A stretch of 64,000 nucleotides of DNA from Dysosmobacter sp. Marseille-Q4140 (GTDB taxonomy: Bacteria; Bacillota; Clostridia; Oscillospirales; Oscillospiraceae), in contig CP073694.1 in assembly GCA_018228705.1 (NCBI GenBank), positions 3,162,001 to 3,226,000 of the forward strand, in the 5' to 3' direction. Shown piece after piece: positions 8,135 through 15,806 of this stretch. Made by a program: the position numbers and the translations under genes. Numbering within the stretch: position 1 is the first letter of the stretch; each line of letters opens with the position of its first letter. The notes under the pieces are model-generated. The model did no database searches, was not told the DNA's origin, and saw only the letters and a list, made by a program, of their open reading frames with translations.

Positions 8135-9301
8135 ATGGAAGATACGATCTTACGGCGCACCTGGGCGGAGATCGACCTGGACGCCCTGGCCCACAACTAC
8201 CGCCGGGCCAGGGAGCTGACGGGGCCCGGCGTGCGGTATCTGGGCGTGGTGAAGGCCGACGCCTACGGCCACGGTGCCATCCAGGTGGCCGCCCAACTGG
8301 AGGAGCTGGGGGCCGACTACCTGGCGGTGTCCAGTCTGGACGAGGCCCGGGAGCTGCGCCACGGCGGCATCGACGCCCCCATCCTGATCCTGGGGCACAC
8401 CCCGCCGGAGATGGTGCCGGAGCTGATCCGCTACCATATCACCCAGGCGGTGTCCGCCCGGGCCAAGGCGGAGGAGTACAATGCCGCGGCGTCTGCCTGC
8501 GGCGGGAGGCTGAAGGTCCACATCAAGGTGGACACCGGCATGTCCCGGCTGGGTTTCCTGGTGCGGGACGAACACTTTGACGGCGGCGTGGAGGCCATCG
8601 CCGCCTCCTGCGCCCTGCCGGGGCTGGAGGCGGAGGGCATCTTCACCCACTTCGCCGTCTCCGACGAGGACGATACGGACAGCGAGGCCTACACCCGGGA
8701 GCAGTTCGCCCTGTTCCTGCGGGTGGTGAACGCCCTGGCGGAGCGGGGGCGGACCTTCCCCATCCGCCACTGCGCCAACAGCGGCGCCCTGGCCCGGTAT
8801 CCGGAGATGTACCTGGATATGGTCCGGCCCGGCATCGCCCTGTACGGCGTGGGAGACGACGCCAAGCGGCTGGGCCTGCGGCCGGTGATGACCCTCAAGT
8901 CCAGCGTCTCCACCATCAAGATCTTCGACCCCGGCACCGACATCAGCTACGGCCGCACCTACCGCGCGGCGGACAAGGCCCGCATCGGCGTGCTGCCCAT
9001 CGGCTATGCCGACGGGCTGTTCCGGGGGCTTTCCAACCGTCTTGCCGTGGTGACGGACCAGGGGCCCGCCCCCATCCGGGGTCGGATCTGCATGGACATG
9101 ACCATGGTGGATCTGACCGGCCTGCCCGACGTGAAGGTGGGCAGCGAGGTGGAGATCTTCGGCCGGCGCCAGAGCGTGGACCATCTGGCACAGCTGCTGG
9201 ACACCATTTCCTACGAGCTGCTCTGCGCCGTCAGCAAGCGGGTGCCCCGGGTCTACCTGCGGGACGGACAGGTGGTGGAACGGGCCCTGCGCCTCCAGTA
9301 A
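8135..9301 (+). CDS. alr: Alanine racemase
   Basis: PLP enzyme that interconverts L- and D-alanine for peptidoglycan. The 388-residue protein shows the PLP-lysine signature VVKADAYGHG near residue 39, the conserved HIKVDTGMSRLGF and HCANSGA segments, the GYADG loop and the catalytic Tyr in DISYGRTYRA. The start at 8135 follows AGAAGGTG; upstream in-frame alternatives would overlap the lipoprotein gene. It is followed by a mazF-like toxin, the classical Firmicutes order, but without a recognisable antitoxin gene between them. Confidence 0.97.
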   Translation: MEDTILRRTWAEIDLDALAHNYRRARELTGPGVRYLGVVKADAYGHGAIQVAAQLEELGADYLAVSSLDEARELRHGGIDAPILILGHTPPEMVPELIRYHITQAVSARAKAEEYNAAASACGGRLKVHIKVDTGMSRLGFLVRDEHFDGGVEAIAASCALPGLEAEGIFTHFAVSDEDDTDSEAYTREQFALFLRVVNALAERGRTFPIRHCANSGALARYPEMYLDMVRPGIALYGVGDDAKRLGLRPVMTLKSSVSTIKIFDPGTDISYGRTYRAADKARIGVLPIGYADGLFRGLSNRLAVVTDQGPAPIRGRICMDMTMVDLTGLPDVKVGSEVEIFGRRQSVDHLAQLLDTISYELLCAVSKRVPRVYLRDGQVVERALRLQ

Positions 9302-9350
9302 AGTCACACTTCGCACCGCCGCCGCATAGGATACTGCGGGGCGAGGACGC

Positions 9351-9383
9351 CGGAATTTTACCCACTTGACGGAATAAATTCCG
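9351..9383. promoter_or_regulatory. Inverted repeat around a putative mazF -35 (candidate operator)
   Basis: CGGAATTT (9351-9358) and AAATTCCG (9376-9383) form an 8-bp perfect inverted repeat that brackets a TTGACG hexamer at 9366-9371. It is in the 164-bp gap between alr and mazF. A DNA-binding partner is not identified. Confidence 0.4.
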
Positions 9384-9465
9384 ATCCTGCGTGGGAGAAT
9401 GAAAGTGGCCTCACCGGACAGAGCATCCGGTGATGGGTACTTCATTTCGGCGGAGTGTGAACTTT

Positions 9466-9834
9466 GTGGATACGAGTGTCAAGCGCGGCGATATTTACTA
9501 TGCCGATCTCTCCCCGGTGGTCGGCAGTGAGCAGGGCGGCGTCCGGCCGGTCCTGATCATCCAGAACGACACCGGAAACCGTTACAGCCCCACCGTGATC
9601 GCGGCGGCCATCACTTCCCAGACCGGGAAGGCCCGGCTGCCCACACATATCGACCTCCCCGTGGAACAGAGCTGCGGCCTGAGCCGGGATTCCGTGGTCC
9701 TGCTGGAGCAGGTGCGGACCCTGGATAAAAAGCGGCTGCGGGAGAAAATGGGCCATGTGGAGGAAGGCGTGATGGAACGGGTGGACCTGGCGATCGCAGT
9801 GAGCTTCGGACTGCCTCACGACCAGCTGGTCTGA
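9466..9834 (+). CDS. mazF: MazF/EndoA (PemK-family) endoribonuclease toxin
   Basis: The protein carries [42 protein letters not shown] and [18 protein letters not shown], the full motif set of EndoA/MazF sequence-specific mRNA interferases (about 116-122 residues). The GTG at 9466 gives 122 residues and has GGAG 10 nt upstream; a GTG/ATG pair at 9430/9433 would add 12 residues without a good ribosome binding site. In Bacillus the order is alr - ndoAI antitoxin - ndoA toxin. Here no ORF fits an antitoxin in the 164-bp gap, so the antitoxin is absent, unlinked or unrecognised. Confidence 0.93.
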   Translation: MDTSVKRGDIYYADLSPVVGSEQGGVRPVLIIQNDTGNRYSPTVIAAAITSQTGKARLPTHIDLPVEQSCGLSRDSVVLLEQVRTLDKKRLREKMGHVEEGVMERVDLAIAVSFGLPHDQLV

Positions 9835-9840
9835 GAGATG

Positions 9841-9876
9841 GTTCCCCTGAAAAGGGCGGCCCCTTTTCAGGGGAAC
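9841..9876 (+). terminator. Strong hairpin after mazF
   Basis: A 15-bp perfect stem (GTTCCCCTGAAAAGG and its complement) closes a short GC loop 6 bp after the mazF stop. There is no T-run, so termination could be inefficient or the hairpin may protect the 3' end. Confidence 0.6.
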
Positions 9877-9959
9877 GTCAGAATAAGCGTCTACCCGGCG
9901 CGGCGGCCTTCTGCCGCAAAGGCGGACAGGCCCGGCGTCGGGCGGAAAGGATGGTACAT

Positions 9960-10469
9960 ATGAAGAAAAATCGTTGGTATCTGCGGATGGCGGCCATGCT
10001 GGCGCTGAGCCTGGTGCTCAGCTGCACCGTGTCCCTGGCGGCGGAGGCCGGGTCCTCCCAGGATCCCCTGGTGACCCTCAGCTACCTCAACGACACCTTC
10101 CTGGGTCAGATCCTGGAGAAGGTGGACGCCAAGATCGCCCAGCGCAACAGTCAGATCGTCCAGCAGCTGGGCGGCCAGACCACCTCCGGCGGCACCACCA
10201 CGGCCTCCGCCTTCACGGTGGTGACCCTCTCCAGCGGCCAGGTCCTCACCGGAGACATCGGCTGCGAGGTGATGCTGCGGGTGGGCACCGCCACCTGCGT
10301 GGCGCCCTCCAGTCCTGGCCTGATCGACGAGAGCGCCGCCACCACCCTGGCCGGCGGGGCCGCTCTGGTGCAGAACCACCTGTATATGATGACCGTGGAG
10401 GGACGGGGCGTCAAGGCCACCGCCGCCACCACCAAGCTGCTGGTCCGGGGAAGCTATACCATCGCCTGA
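9960..10469 (+). CDS. Secreted protein of unknown function
   Basis: The 169-residue product has a typical signal peptide: MKKNRWYLRM, a hydrophobic core, then SLAAEA as a plausible cleavage site near residue 28. The mature part has a coiled segment (YLNDTFLGQILEKVDAKIAQRNSQIVQQLGG), a Thr/Gly-rich linker, then a beta-rich region (TVVTLSSGQVLTGDIGCEVM) ending in RGSYTIA. I do not recognise a named family. AAAGGA 8 nt upstream selects this ATG over one 9 nt earlier. It is followed by its own terminator. Confidence 0.75.
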   Translation: MKKNRWYLRMAAMLALSLVLSCTVSLAAEAGSSQDPLVTLSYLNDTFLGQILEKVDAKIAQRNSQIVQQLGGQTTSGGTTTASAFTVVTLSSGQVLTGDIGCEVMLRVGTATCVAPSSPGLIDESAATTLAGGAALVQNHLYMMTVEGRGVKATAATTKLLVRGSYTIA

Positions 10470-10489
10470 CCGCGTGTGGGCATACCCGC

Positions 10490-10525
10490 GCCCGTCTGCG
10501 CATAGGATTGCGCAGACGGGCGTTT
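10490..10525 (+). terminator. Intrinsic terminator after the secreted protein gene
   Basis: A 13-bp perfect stem (10490-10502 with 10509-10521) with a 6-nt loop is followed by GTTTT. Confidence 0.85.
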
Positions 10526-10545
10526 TCGCGGAAGGGAGCGGGGGT

Positions 10546-11070
10546 ATGGACAAGTTTCCGCTGTTGTGGAAGGAGCGGTCCGTGGGCGAGCTGACGGCGG
10601 AGCGGGAGGCGCTGTACACCTGCTTTTCCGTCCGCTGCGCCCTGCCGGGGGAGGGACTTTGGTGCGCCTGGGCCGTAGGGGACCGGGGAGAGCTGCGGCT
10701 GGGGGTCCTGGAGCCCCAGGGGGACGCGGCGGTGCTGCGGCGGCGCTTTTCCCACCGGATGACCGCCCCGGCGGGGCGGCTGCTGCGGGGAGAGGTGCGG
10801 CCCGCCTCGCCGCCGGAGGAGGCGGCGGGGGACTGGGCTCCCGCGGAGGCCGAGGCGCTGTTCCGCTCCCCCTGGCTGCGCCGCGGACTGCGGGAGGTCC
10901 CCGGCCTTCTGTGGCGGCGGGAGGGGCAGACGCTGCTGCTGGCGGTGCCCTATGACCCCCGGCGGCCGGTGCCGCTGACGGGCCTGTTCTGCTTCGCCAG
11001 GCCCTGCCGGGTTCGGGGTGAGCGGTACTGGGTGTATGCCTTTGACAGCCGGGAGCGGCCGGTGCTGTGA
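10546..11070 (+). CDS. Hypothetical protein
   Basis: A 174-residue, Arg/Glu/Leu-rich soluble protein with no signal peptide or membrane segment. It starts [20 protein letters not shown] and contains [26 protein letters not shown] and [22 protein letters not shown], suggesting a compact beta-rich domain. I do not recognise the family. GGAAGGGAG precedes the ATG, and GC content matches its neighbours. It lies between the secreted protein and nrdR and is probably read from a promoter upstream of it. Confidence 0.65.
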   Translation: MDKFPLLWKERSVGELTAEREALYTCFSVRCALPGEGLWCAWAVGDRGELRLGVLEPQGDAAVLRRRFSHRMTAPAGRLLRGEVRPASPPEEAAGDWAPAEAEALFRSPWLRRGLREVPGLLWRREGQTLLLAVPYDPRRPVPLTGLFCFARPCRVRGERYWVYAFDSRERPVL

Positions 11071-11105
11071 AAATCAGGAAAAAGATGTGCCGGACGCAAA
11101 TTATG

Positions 11106-11136
11106 TATACCATATTAAAAAAAGGTGTGGTATAAT
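11106..11136 (+). promoter_or_regulatory. Candidate nrdR promoter with inverted repeat
   Basis: A TATAAT hexamer (11131-11136) lies in an A/T-rich patch. TATACCA (11106-11112) and TGGTATA (11128-11134) form a 7-bp inverted repeat overlapping it, so a bound dimer could block the -10. No good -35 is seen, and the match to known NrdR boxes is weak. Confidence 0.45.
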
Positions 11137-11263
11137 AACGCAGAAGCGGCCACCATATGTTGCGTTCCGCCCCACCGGCGGAGCGGCCGCTTGGTCCGGG
11201 CCGCTCCGGATCGTCCCGGAGCGAGACCGCCGGCGCCCGCCGGCGAACATCGGGAGGTCAGCC

Positions 11264-11722
11264 ATGAAATGCCCCTATTGCGGATACAGTGAGAGCAAGG
11301 TCATCGATTCCCGCCCTGCCGACGAGAACAGCAGCATCCGCCGCCGGCGGGAGTGCCTGTCCTGCGGCAAGCGCTTCACCACCTACGAGACGGTGGAGAG
11401 TTTGCCCATGGTGGTGGTGAAAAAGGACGGCAGCCGTCAGAGCTTTGAGCGGCGCAAGGTCCTGGGCGGCATGATCCGGGCCTGTGAGAAGCGGCCGGTC
11501 CCCTTGGCGGAGTTGGAGAAAATTGCCGCGGAGATCGAGCAGGACCTGCAAAACTCCATGGACCGGGAGATCAGTACCGAGATCGTCGGCGAGAAGGTCA
11601 TGGAGCGGCTGCGGGCCGTGGACCAGGTGGCCTATGTGCGCTTTGCCTCCGTCTACCGCCAGTTCAAGGACATCGACACCTTCATGGCGGAGCTGAACAA
11701 GCTCCTGGCCGACAACCGCTGA
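11264..11722 (+). CDS. nrdR: Transcriptional repressor NrdR
   Basis: The 152-residue protein has the N-terminal zinc ribbon with Cys3, Cys6, Cys31 and Cys34 ([32 protein letters not shown]) and a C-terminal ATP-cone (residues about 48-140). It is full length and matches NrdR, the (d)ATP-sensing repressor of ribonucleotide reductase genes. The ATG at 11264 follows GGGAGGTCA. It converges with the DUF4363 gene, whose stop is only 4 bp away, and no terminator is visible in that gap. Confidence 0.97.
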   Translation: MKCPYCGYSESKVIDSRPADENSSIRRRRECLSCGKRFTTYETVESLPMVVVKKDGSRQSFERRKVLGGMIRACEKRPVPLAELEKIAAEIEQDLQNSMDREISTEIVGEKVMERLRAVDQVAYVRFASVYRQFKDIDTFMAELNKLLADNR

Positions 11723-11725
11723 CAG

Positions 11726-12106
11726 TCACAGGACGTTCTTCACATTGAGCCGTTCCATCTCCGCCAGCAGGCGCAGCTGATCCCGCAGGTCCGCCAGCTC
11801 CGCCCGGAACTCCGTCAGTTCCCGGGTGGCGGCAAAGGCCAGGGCCCGCCGGTACATGGCCTCGGCGTCGTCCACGGCGTCGTGCTCCGTGACGATGTGG
11901 AGGTAGGTCTGCTTGCCGGACCAGTCGGCGTAGCTGTCCGCCAGGATCTCCACGGCCCGGCTCCAATCCTCCGCCTGAGCCAGGGCGTCGGCCTGCTCCA
12001 CCTGGGCGCGCCAGCGGTCCGTGTGGGCGGTCATGGCGGCGCCGTTCCAGAGGGCGAAGGCCAGGATGGCCGCCAGCACCGCCAGAGGCTTGAGGTAGGC
12101 TTTCAT
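11726..12106 (-). CDS. DUF4363 family protein
   Basis: A 126-residue protein with one N-terminal membrane helix (residues about 7-25) and a long amphipathic helical remainder (RWRAQVEQADALAQAEDWSRA ... RDQLRLLAEMERLN). Composition and pairing with a DUF421 gene fit the DUF4363 family of Firmicutes. Its ATG overlaps the DUF421 stop by ATGA, so the two are translationally coupled. AAGGAG precedes the start. Function is unknown; small partners of YetF-like proteins are often linked to spore or membrane roles, but nothing here proves that. Confidence 0.8.
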   Translation of the reverse strand: MKAYLKPLAVLAAILAFALWNGAAMTAHTDRWRAQVEQADALAQAEDWSRAVEILADSYADWSGKQTYLHIVTEHDAVDDAEAMYRRALAFAATRELTEFRAELADLRDQLRLLAEMERLNVKNVL

Positions 12107-12783
12107 GGCGTCGGCTCCTTTTTCACGCAGAATACAGTGCCGTCCTCGTCCAGGGTCATCAGGAACACCTCCCGGGGGGAGGCGGCCTTTTCCCGGGACA
12201 GCTGCTTTTTCAGCCACTGCTCGTCCCGGCCGCAGGCAGCGAGGTTCTGCCGGAGGAGCCGGCCGTCGTTGATGAGCACCGTGGGCAGCGTTACGTCGTC
12301 CTTGAGGTCCAGCCCCAGCTGCTGAGCGGTGGGGGGCTGCTGGGCCGTCCAGGGAAAGACCGACAGCTGGCCGGAGTTTTCCAGCACCGCGTATTTCACG
12401 TCCGCCACCCGGCTGTATCCCTGCTCCCGCAGCTCCTCCAGGAGCTCGTCCAGGGTGTAGCGGTTTTTCCGCATGGCCGACTGACAGATGCGGCCCTTTT
12501 CGATGAGAATGGCGGGCGTTCCGCAGATTAAGGCCCGGAGCCGCAAATGGTGTAAAGAGAGTTGACTTAACAGGAGTGAGAGGGACAGCAGCGTCAAAAT
12601 GGGCACCACGCCCGCCAGCAGCGGGATCCCGAAGTCCTGCATGGGGACAGTGGCCAGGTCCGAGACCATCATGGTCAGGACCAGCTCGCTGGGCTCCAGC
12701 TCGCCGATCTGCCGCTTTCCCATGAGCCGCAGGCCGATCATGATGAGAAAGTACAGGATGCAGGAGCGGGCAAAGGCGGTCAT
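12103..12783 (-). CDS. DUF421 / YetF-like membrane protein
   Basis: Three N-terminal membrane helices (about residues 5-80) include the family block IGLRLMGKRQIGELEPSELVLTM and VPMQDFGIPLLAG, followed by the cytoplasmic YetF C-terminal domain (PAILIEKGRICQSAMRKNRYTLDELLEELREQGY, DVKYAVLENSGQLSVFP). Length (226 residues) is normal for the family. A perfect AGGAGGTGA lies 12 nt upstream of the ATG; a GTG directly before it is an alternative start. It is followed by the DUF4363 partner. Function is unknown. Confidence 0.9.
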   Translation of the reverse strand: MTAFARSCILYFLIMIGLRLMGKRQIGELEPSELVLTMMVSDLATVPMQDFGIPLLAGVVPILTLLSLSLLLSQLSLHHLRLRALICGTPAILIEKGRICQSAMRKNRYTLDELLEELREQGYSRVADVKYAVLENSGQLSVFPWTAQQPPTAQQLGLDLKDDVTLPTVLINDGRLLRQNLAACGRDEQWLKKQLSREKAASPREVFLMTLDEDGTVFCVKKEPTP

Positions 12784-12910
12784 CACAGGCGGTCACCTCC
12801 TGCCGGATAGTATGTGCCGGCGGGAAATTTCCATACGGGGATACGGCCCCACAGGGGCGTTTTCATATCTCACCACAAGCGCAGAAGGAAAGGAGGACTA
12901 TGGGCTTGCC

Positions 12911-13062
12911 CATCAACAGCGCCTGGTCCTGTAATGGATAAAGCCTTTATAGGATGACGAGGAGAGGGGAGTATCGAACCACTCGGCGGATGCCCCTCCG
13001 CGCCCGCGGGGCGCGTGACACGGTCCGGAAAAACGCGGGTGACCGCGCAACAAAGGGACCGC
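12911..13062 (+). ncRNA. glmS ribozyme (glucosamine-6-phosphate-activated)
   Basis: The leader holds the conserved glmS ribozyme core: AGCGCC with predicted cleavage between A12918 and G12919, GGATGACGAGGAGAGGGGAGTATCG-type segments at 12952-12976, CACTCGGCGGATGCCCCTCC just after, then GGTCC (13022-13026) and AACAAAGGGACC closing the structure at about 13060. It ends about 80 bp before the glmS start. The ribozyme self-cleaves when glucosamine-6-phosphate binds, lowering glmS mRNA when product is abundant. Confidence 0.95.
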
Positions 13063-13142
13063 GACCGCGGAAGGGGAAGGGACGGCTGCGCGTCCGGCCC
13101 CCGCGAAATGAAGTTTTGAATATTCAGGAGGAATTCTTTGAT

Positions 13143-14981
13143 ATGTGCGGAATTATTGGATTTGTGGGCCGGGAGCCGGCCGCCCCGATCTTGCTGGAGG
13201 GCCTTGCCCGGATGGAGTACCGGGGCTACGACTCCGCCGGCGTGGCGGTGCGCTCTGAGACCCGCGGCCTCCAGGTGAAAAAGGCCAAGGGCCGTCTCCA
13301 GGTGCTCTCCGACATGATCCACGGCGGCGCCGATCTGGAGGGCACTCTGGGCATTGGCCATACCCGCTGGGCCACCCACGGCGAGCCCAACGACGCCAAC
13401 GCCCACCCCCATGTCAGCGAGAACGGCCAGATCGCCCTGGTCCACAACGGCATTATCGAGAACTATCTGGAGCTGAAGGAGCACCTGCAGAAGCTGGGCG
13501 TCACCTTCCACTCCGACACGGACTCCGAGGTGGTGGCCCAGCTGCTGGAGTTCCACTACAACGAGTGCGGCAATATGCTGGAGGCCGTGGGCCGCTGCCT
13601 GCGCCGGATCGAGGGCTCCTACGCCCTGGGCATCATCTGTGCCGACTATCCCAACGCCCTGATCGCCGCCCGGAAGGACAGTCCCCTCATCATCGGCTAC
13701 GGCAAGGGCGGCAACTATATCGCCTCCGACGTGACCGCCGTGCTGAAGTACACCCGGGAGGTCACTTATATGGACGACGGCGAGATCGCCGTCCTGACCG
13801 CCGACACCGTGGATGTGTTCGACGACGAGCTGGTGCCGGTGGAGAAGAAGCACAGCCAGGTGGACTGGGACGTGTCCGCCGCCGAGAAGGGCGGCTACCC
13901 CCACTTCATGCTCAAGGAGATCATGGAGCAGCCCGAGGCCATCCGCAAGACCATCTCTCCCCGCATCCGGGACGGCCGGGTGGTGCTGGACGACCTGCAC
14001 ATGCCCGAGGACTACGTCCGGGAGATCTCCCGCATCTTCATCATCGCCTGCGGCTCCAGCTATCACGTGGGTATGGTCAGCAAGTACAACTGGGAAAAGC
14101 TGATGCGCCGCCCGGTGGAGGTGGTGCTGGCCAGCGAGTTCCGCTACTGCGACCCGCTGGTGGATGAAAAGACCCTGGTCATCGTCATCAGCCAGTCCGG
14201 CGAGACTCTGGACACCATGGCCGCCATGCGGGAGGCCAAGCGCCGGGGCGGCCGGACCCTGGCCATCGTCAACGTGGTGGGCTCCTCCATCGCCCGGGAC
14301 GCCGACGACGTGCTCTACACCTGGGCCGGCCCCGAAATCGCCGTGGCCACCACCAAGGCCTACACCACCCAGCTGGTGCTGATGGATCTGGTGGGCCTGT
14401 ACCTGGCGGAAAAGCTGGGCACCGTGGATCCCAAGGAGTACGACACCATCGTCTCCCAGGTCCAGACCCTGCCGGACCTGATGCAGCAGTTCCTGGACCA
14501 CACCGAGGACATCCCCTATTTTGCCTCCCGGTACTTCAATCACAACTCCATCTTCTTCATCGGCCGGAACCTGGACTACGCCATGGGCCTGGAGGGCTCC
14601 CTGAAGCTCAAGGAGATCAGCTATATCCACTCCGAGGCCTACGCCTCCGGCGAGCTCAAGCACGGCACCATCTCCCTGATCGAGGAGGGGACACTGGTGG
14701 TGGCCCTGGGCACCTACGCGCCGCTGTTCGACAAGGCCATGAGCAACGTGGTGGAGGTGAAGGCCCGGGGCGCCGAGGTACTGGCGCTGACCACCGAGGC
14801 CTTCCGGTCCAAGATGGAGAAGAACGCCGACGCCATCATCGCCGTGCCGGAGGTGCATCCGGTCCTGCAGCCCTCCCTGGGCGTGGTGCCGCTGCAGCTG
14901 TTCTCCTACTACGTGGCGCTGCAGCGGGGCTGCGACATCGACAAGCCCCGGAACCTGGCAAAGTCCGTCACGGTGGAATAA
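13143..14981 (+). CDS. glmS: Glutamine--fructose-6-phosphate aminotransferase (isomerizing)
   Basis: First enzyme of UDP-GlcNAc synthesis, making glucosamine-6-phosphate from fructose-6-phosphate and glutamine. The 612-residue protein starts MCGIIGFVG, exposing the nucleophile Cys2 of the class II amidotransferase domain (residues 1-235, with HTRWATHG, HNGIIENY). Two SIS sugar-isomerase domains follow (CGSSYHVGM, ISQSGETLDT; GRNLDYAMGLEGSLKLKEIS), ending [21 protein letters not shown] lies 12 nt before the ATG. The gene is under its own ribozyme. Its last 66 nt are repeated three more times downstream. Confidence 0.98.
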   Translation: MCGIIGFVGREPAAPILLEGLARMEYRGYDSAGVAVRSETRGLQVKKAKGRLQVLSDMIHGGADLEGTLGIGHTRWATHGEPNDANAHPHVSENGQIALVHNGIIENYLELKEHLQKLGVTFHSDTDSEVVAQLLEFHYNECGNMLEAVGRCLRRIEGSYALGIICADYPNALIAARKDSPLIIGYGKGGNYIASDVTAVLKYTREVTYMDDGEIAVLTADTVDVFDDELVPVEKKHSQVDWDVSAAEKGGYPHFMLKEIMEQPEAIRKTISPRIRDGRVVLDDLHMPEDYVREISRIFIIACGSSYHVGMVSKYNWEKLMRRPVEVVLASEFRYCDPLVDEKTLVIVISQSGETLDTMAAMREAKRRGGRTLAIVNVVGSSIARDADDVLYTWAGPEIAVATTKAYTTQLVLMDLVGLYLAEKLGTVDPKEYDTIVSQVQTLPDLMQQFLDHTEDIPYFASRYFNHNSIFFIGRNLDYAMGLEGSLKLKEISYIHSEAYASGELKHGTISLIEEGTLVVALGTYAPLFDKAMSNVVEVKARGAEVLALTTEAFRSKMEKNADAIIAVPEVHPVLQPSLGVVPLQLFSYYVALQRGCDIDKPRNLAKSVTVE

Positions 14982-15593
14982 GCCGAAGGCCGCAGCGCCA
15001 CAGCGCGCCGGATGGCGCGTCAAGCGTTTTGCGAAGCAAAACCTTGAAATCGGGCGAATTCACTTCGGCCGATTTGAGTTCCATGCGGGGTCCCCGCAAA
15101 AGCGGCGCTTTTGTGGGGCGCGCTGCAGCGGGGCTGCGACATCGACAAGCCCCGGAACCTGGCAAAGTCCGTCACGGTGGAATAAGCCGAAGGCCGCAGC
15201 GCCACAGCGCGCCGGGTGGCGCGTCAAGCGTTTTGCGGAGCAAAACCTTGAAATCGGGCGAATTCACTTCGGCCGATTTGAGTTCCATGCGGGGTCCCCG
15301 CAAAAGCGGCGCTTTTGTGGGGCGCGCTGCAGCGGGGCTGCGACATCGACAAGCCCCGGAACCTGGCAAAGTCCGTCACCGTGGAGTAAGCCGAAGGCCG
15401 CAGCGCCACGGCGCGCCGGGTGGCGCGTCAAGCGTTTTGCGAAGCAAAACCTTGAAATCGGGCGAATTCACTTCGGCCGATTTGAGTTCCGTGCGGGGCC
15501 CCCGCAAAAGCGTCGCTTTTGTGGGGCGCGCTGCAGCGGGGCTGCGACATCGACAAGCCCCGGAACCTGGCAAAGTCCGTCACCGTGGAGTAA
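14916..15593 (+). repeat. Tandem array: four glmS tail copies separated by three structured spacers
   Basis: The last 66 nt of glmS (14916-14981, 22 codons with stop) recur at 15120, 15324 and 15528, an exact 204-bp period, separated by 138-nt spacers at 14982-15119, 15186-15323 and 15390-15527. Spacers hold hairpins: a GCGCGCC/GGCGCG region, TTTTGC-GAA-GCAAAA followed by CCTTG, AAATCGG...CGAATTCACTTCG...CCGATTT, and CCCCGCAAAAGC/GCTTTTGTGGGG abutting the next tail. Spacers differ from each other by a few bases. Tails 1 and 2 are identical; tails 3 and 4 share two changes, both synonymous. No start codon or ribosome binding site makes the extra tails genes. The glmS terminator lies after tail 4. 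Confidence 0.97.
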
Positions 15594-15600
15594 GCCCAAA

Positions 15601-15633
15601 AGCCGCCCGCGTTTTCTGCGCGGGCGGCTTTTT
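15601..15633 (+). terminator. Intrinsic terminator of glmS, beyond the array
   Basis: An 11-bp perfect stem AGCCGCCCGCG / CGCGGGCGGCT is followed by TTTTT. It starts 8 bp after the stop of tail copy 4, the position a native glmS terminator would have, which suggests the array was inserted or expanded between the gene and its terminator. Confidence 0.92.
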
Positions 15634-15686
15634 GCATCGTTTTCGCATCTTTTCCCTGGAAATCTCCGCCGGAGAGGCGTCTGCGG

Positions 15687-15715
15687 TTGACAGGGAAAAG
15701 CGGCTATGATAATAT
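15687..15715 (+). promoter_or_regulatory. Promoter of the SLH/GH25 gene
   Basis: TTGACA and TAATAT are separated by 17 bp. An intrinsic terminator-like hairpin follows within the predicted leader. Confidence 0.75.
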
Positions 15716-15732
15716 GTAAACCAGTTCCAATG

Positions 15733-15763
15733 AGGGCTCTCCTCCGGGAGAAGCCCTTTTTTT
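15733..15763 (+). terminator. Terminator-like hairpin inside the SLH/GH25 leader
   Basis: AGGGCTCTCC / GGAGAAGCCCT form a stem with one bulge, followed by seven T. It begins about 12 nt after the expected transcription start and ends 44 bp before the start codon, so it could be an attenuator or end a very short RNA. Confidence 0.7.
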
Positions 15764-15806
15764 CAGGCGCGCAGCGTCGAATGATGACGAAAGGACACGG
15801 AAGAGC

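Noticed and set aside
12898..12942. 13-codon ORF with a GGAGG site at the 5' side of the glmS ribozyme
   Set aside because: It overlaps the catalytic core, whose bases are fixed by RNA structure, and its peptide has no notable property.
14982..15593. CRISPR-like alternation of repeats and spacers after glmS
   Set aside because: The spacers are nearly identical to one another, repeats are 66 nt and equal the gene tail, and no cas genes are nearby.
14916..15600. Tn7-type insertion at the attTn7 site of glmS
   Set aside because: No Tn7 ends, tns genes or 5-bp target duplication are seen. The tail duplication also occurs at pheT, which is not a Tn7 site.
15029..15709. 226-codon ORF running through the glmS array
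   Set aside because: It is an artefact of the 204-bp (multiple of three) period lacking stops in that frame; its product repeats and has no ribosome binding site.
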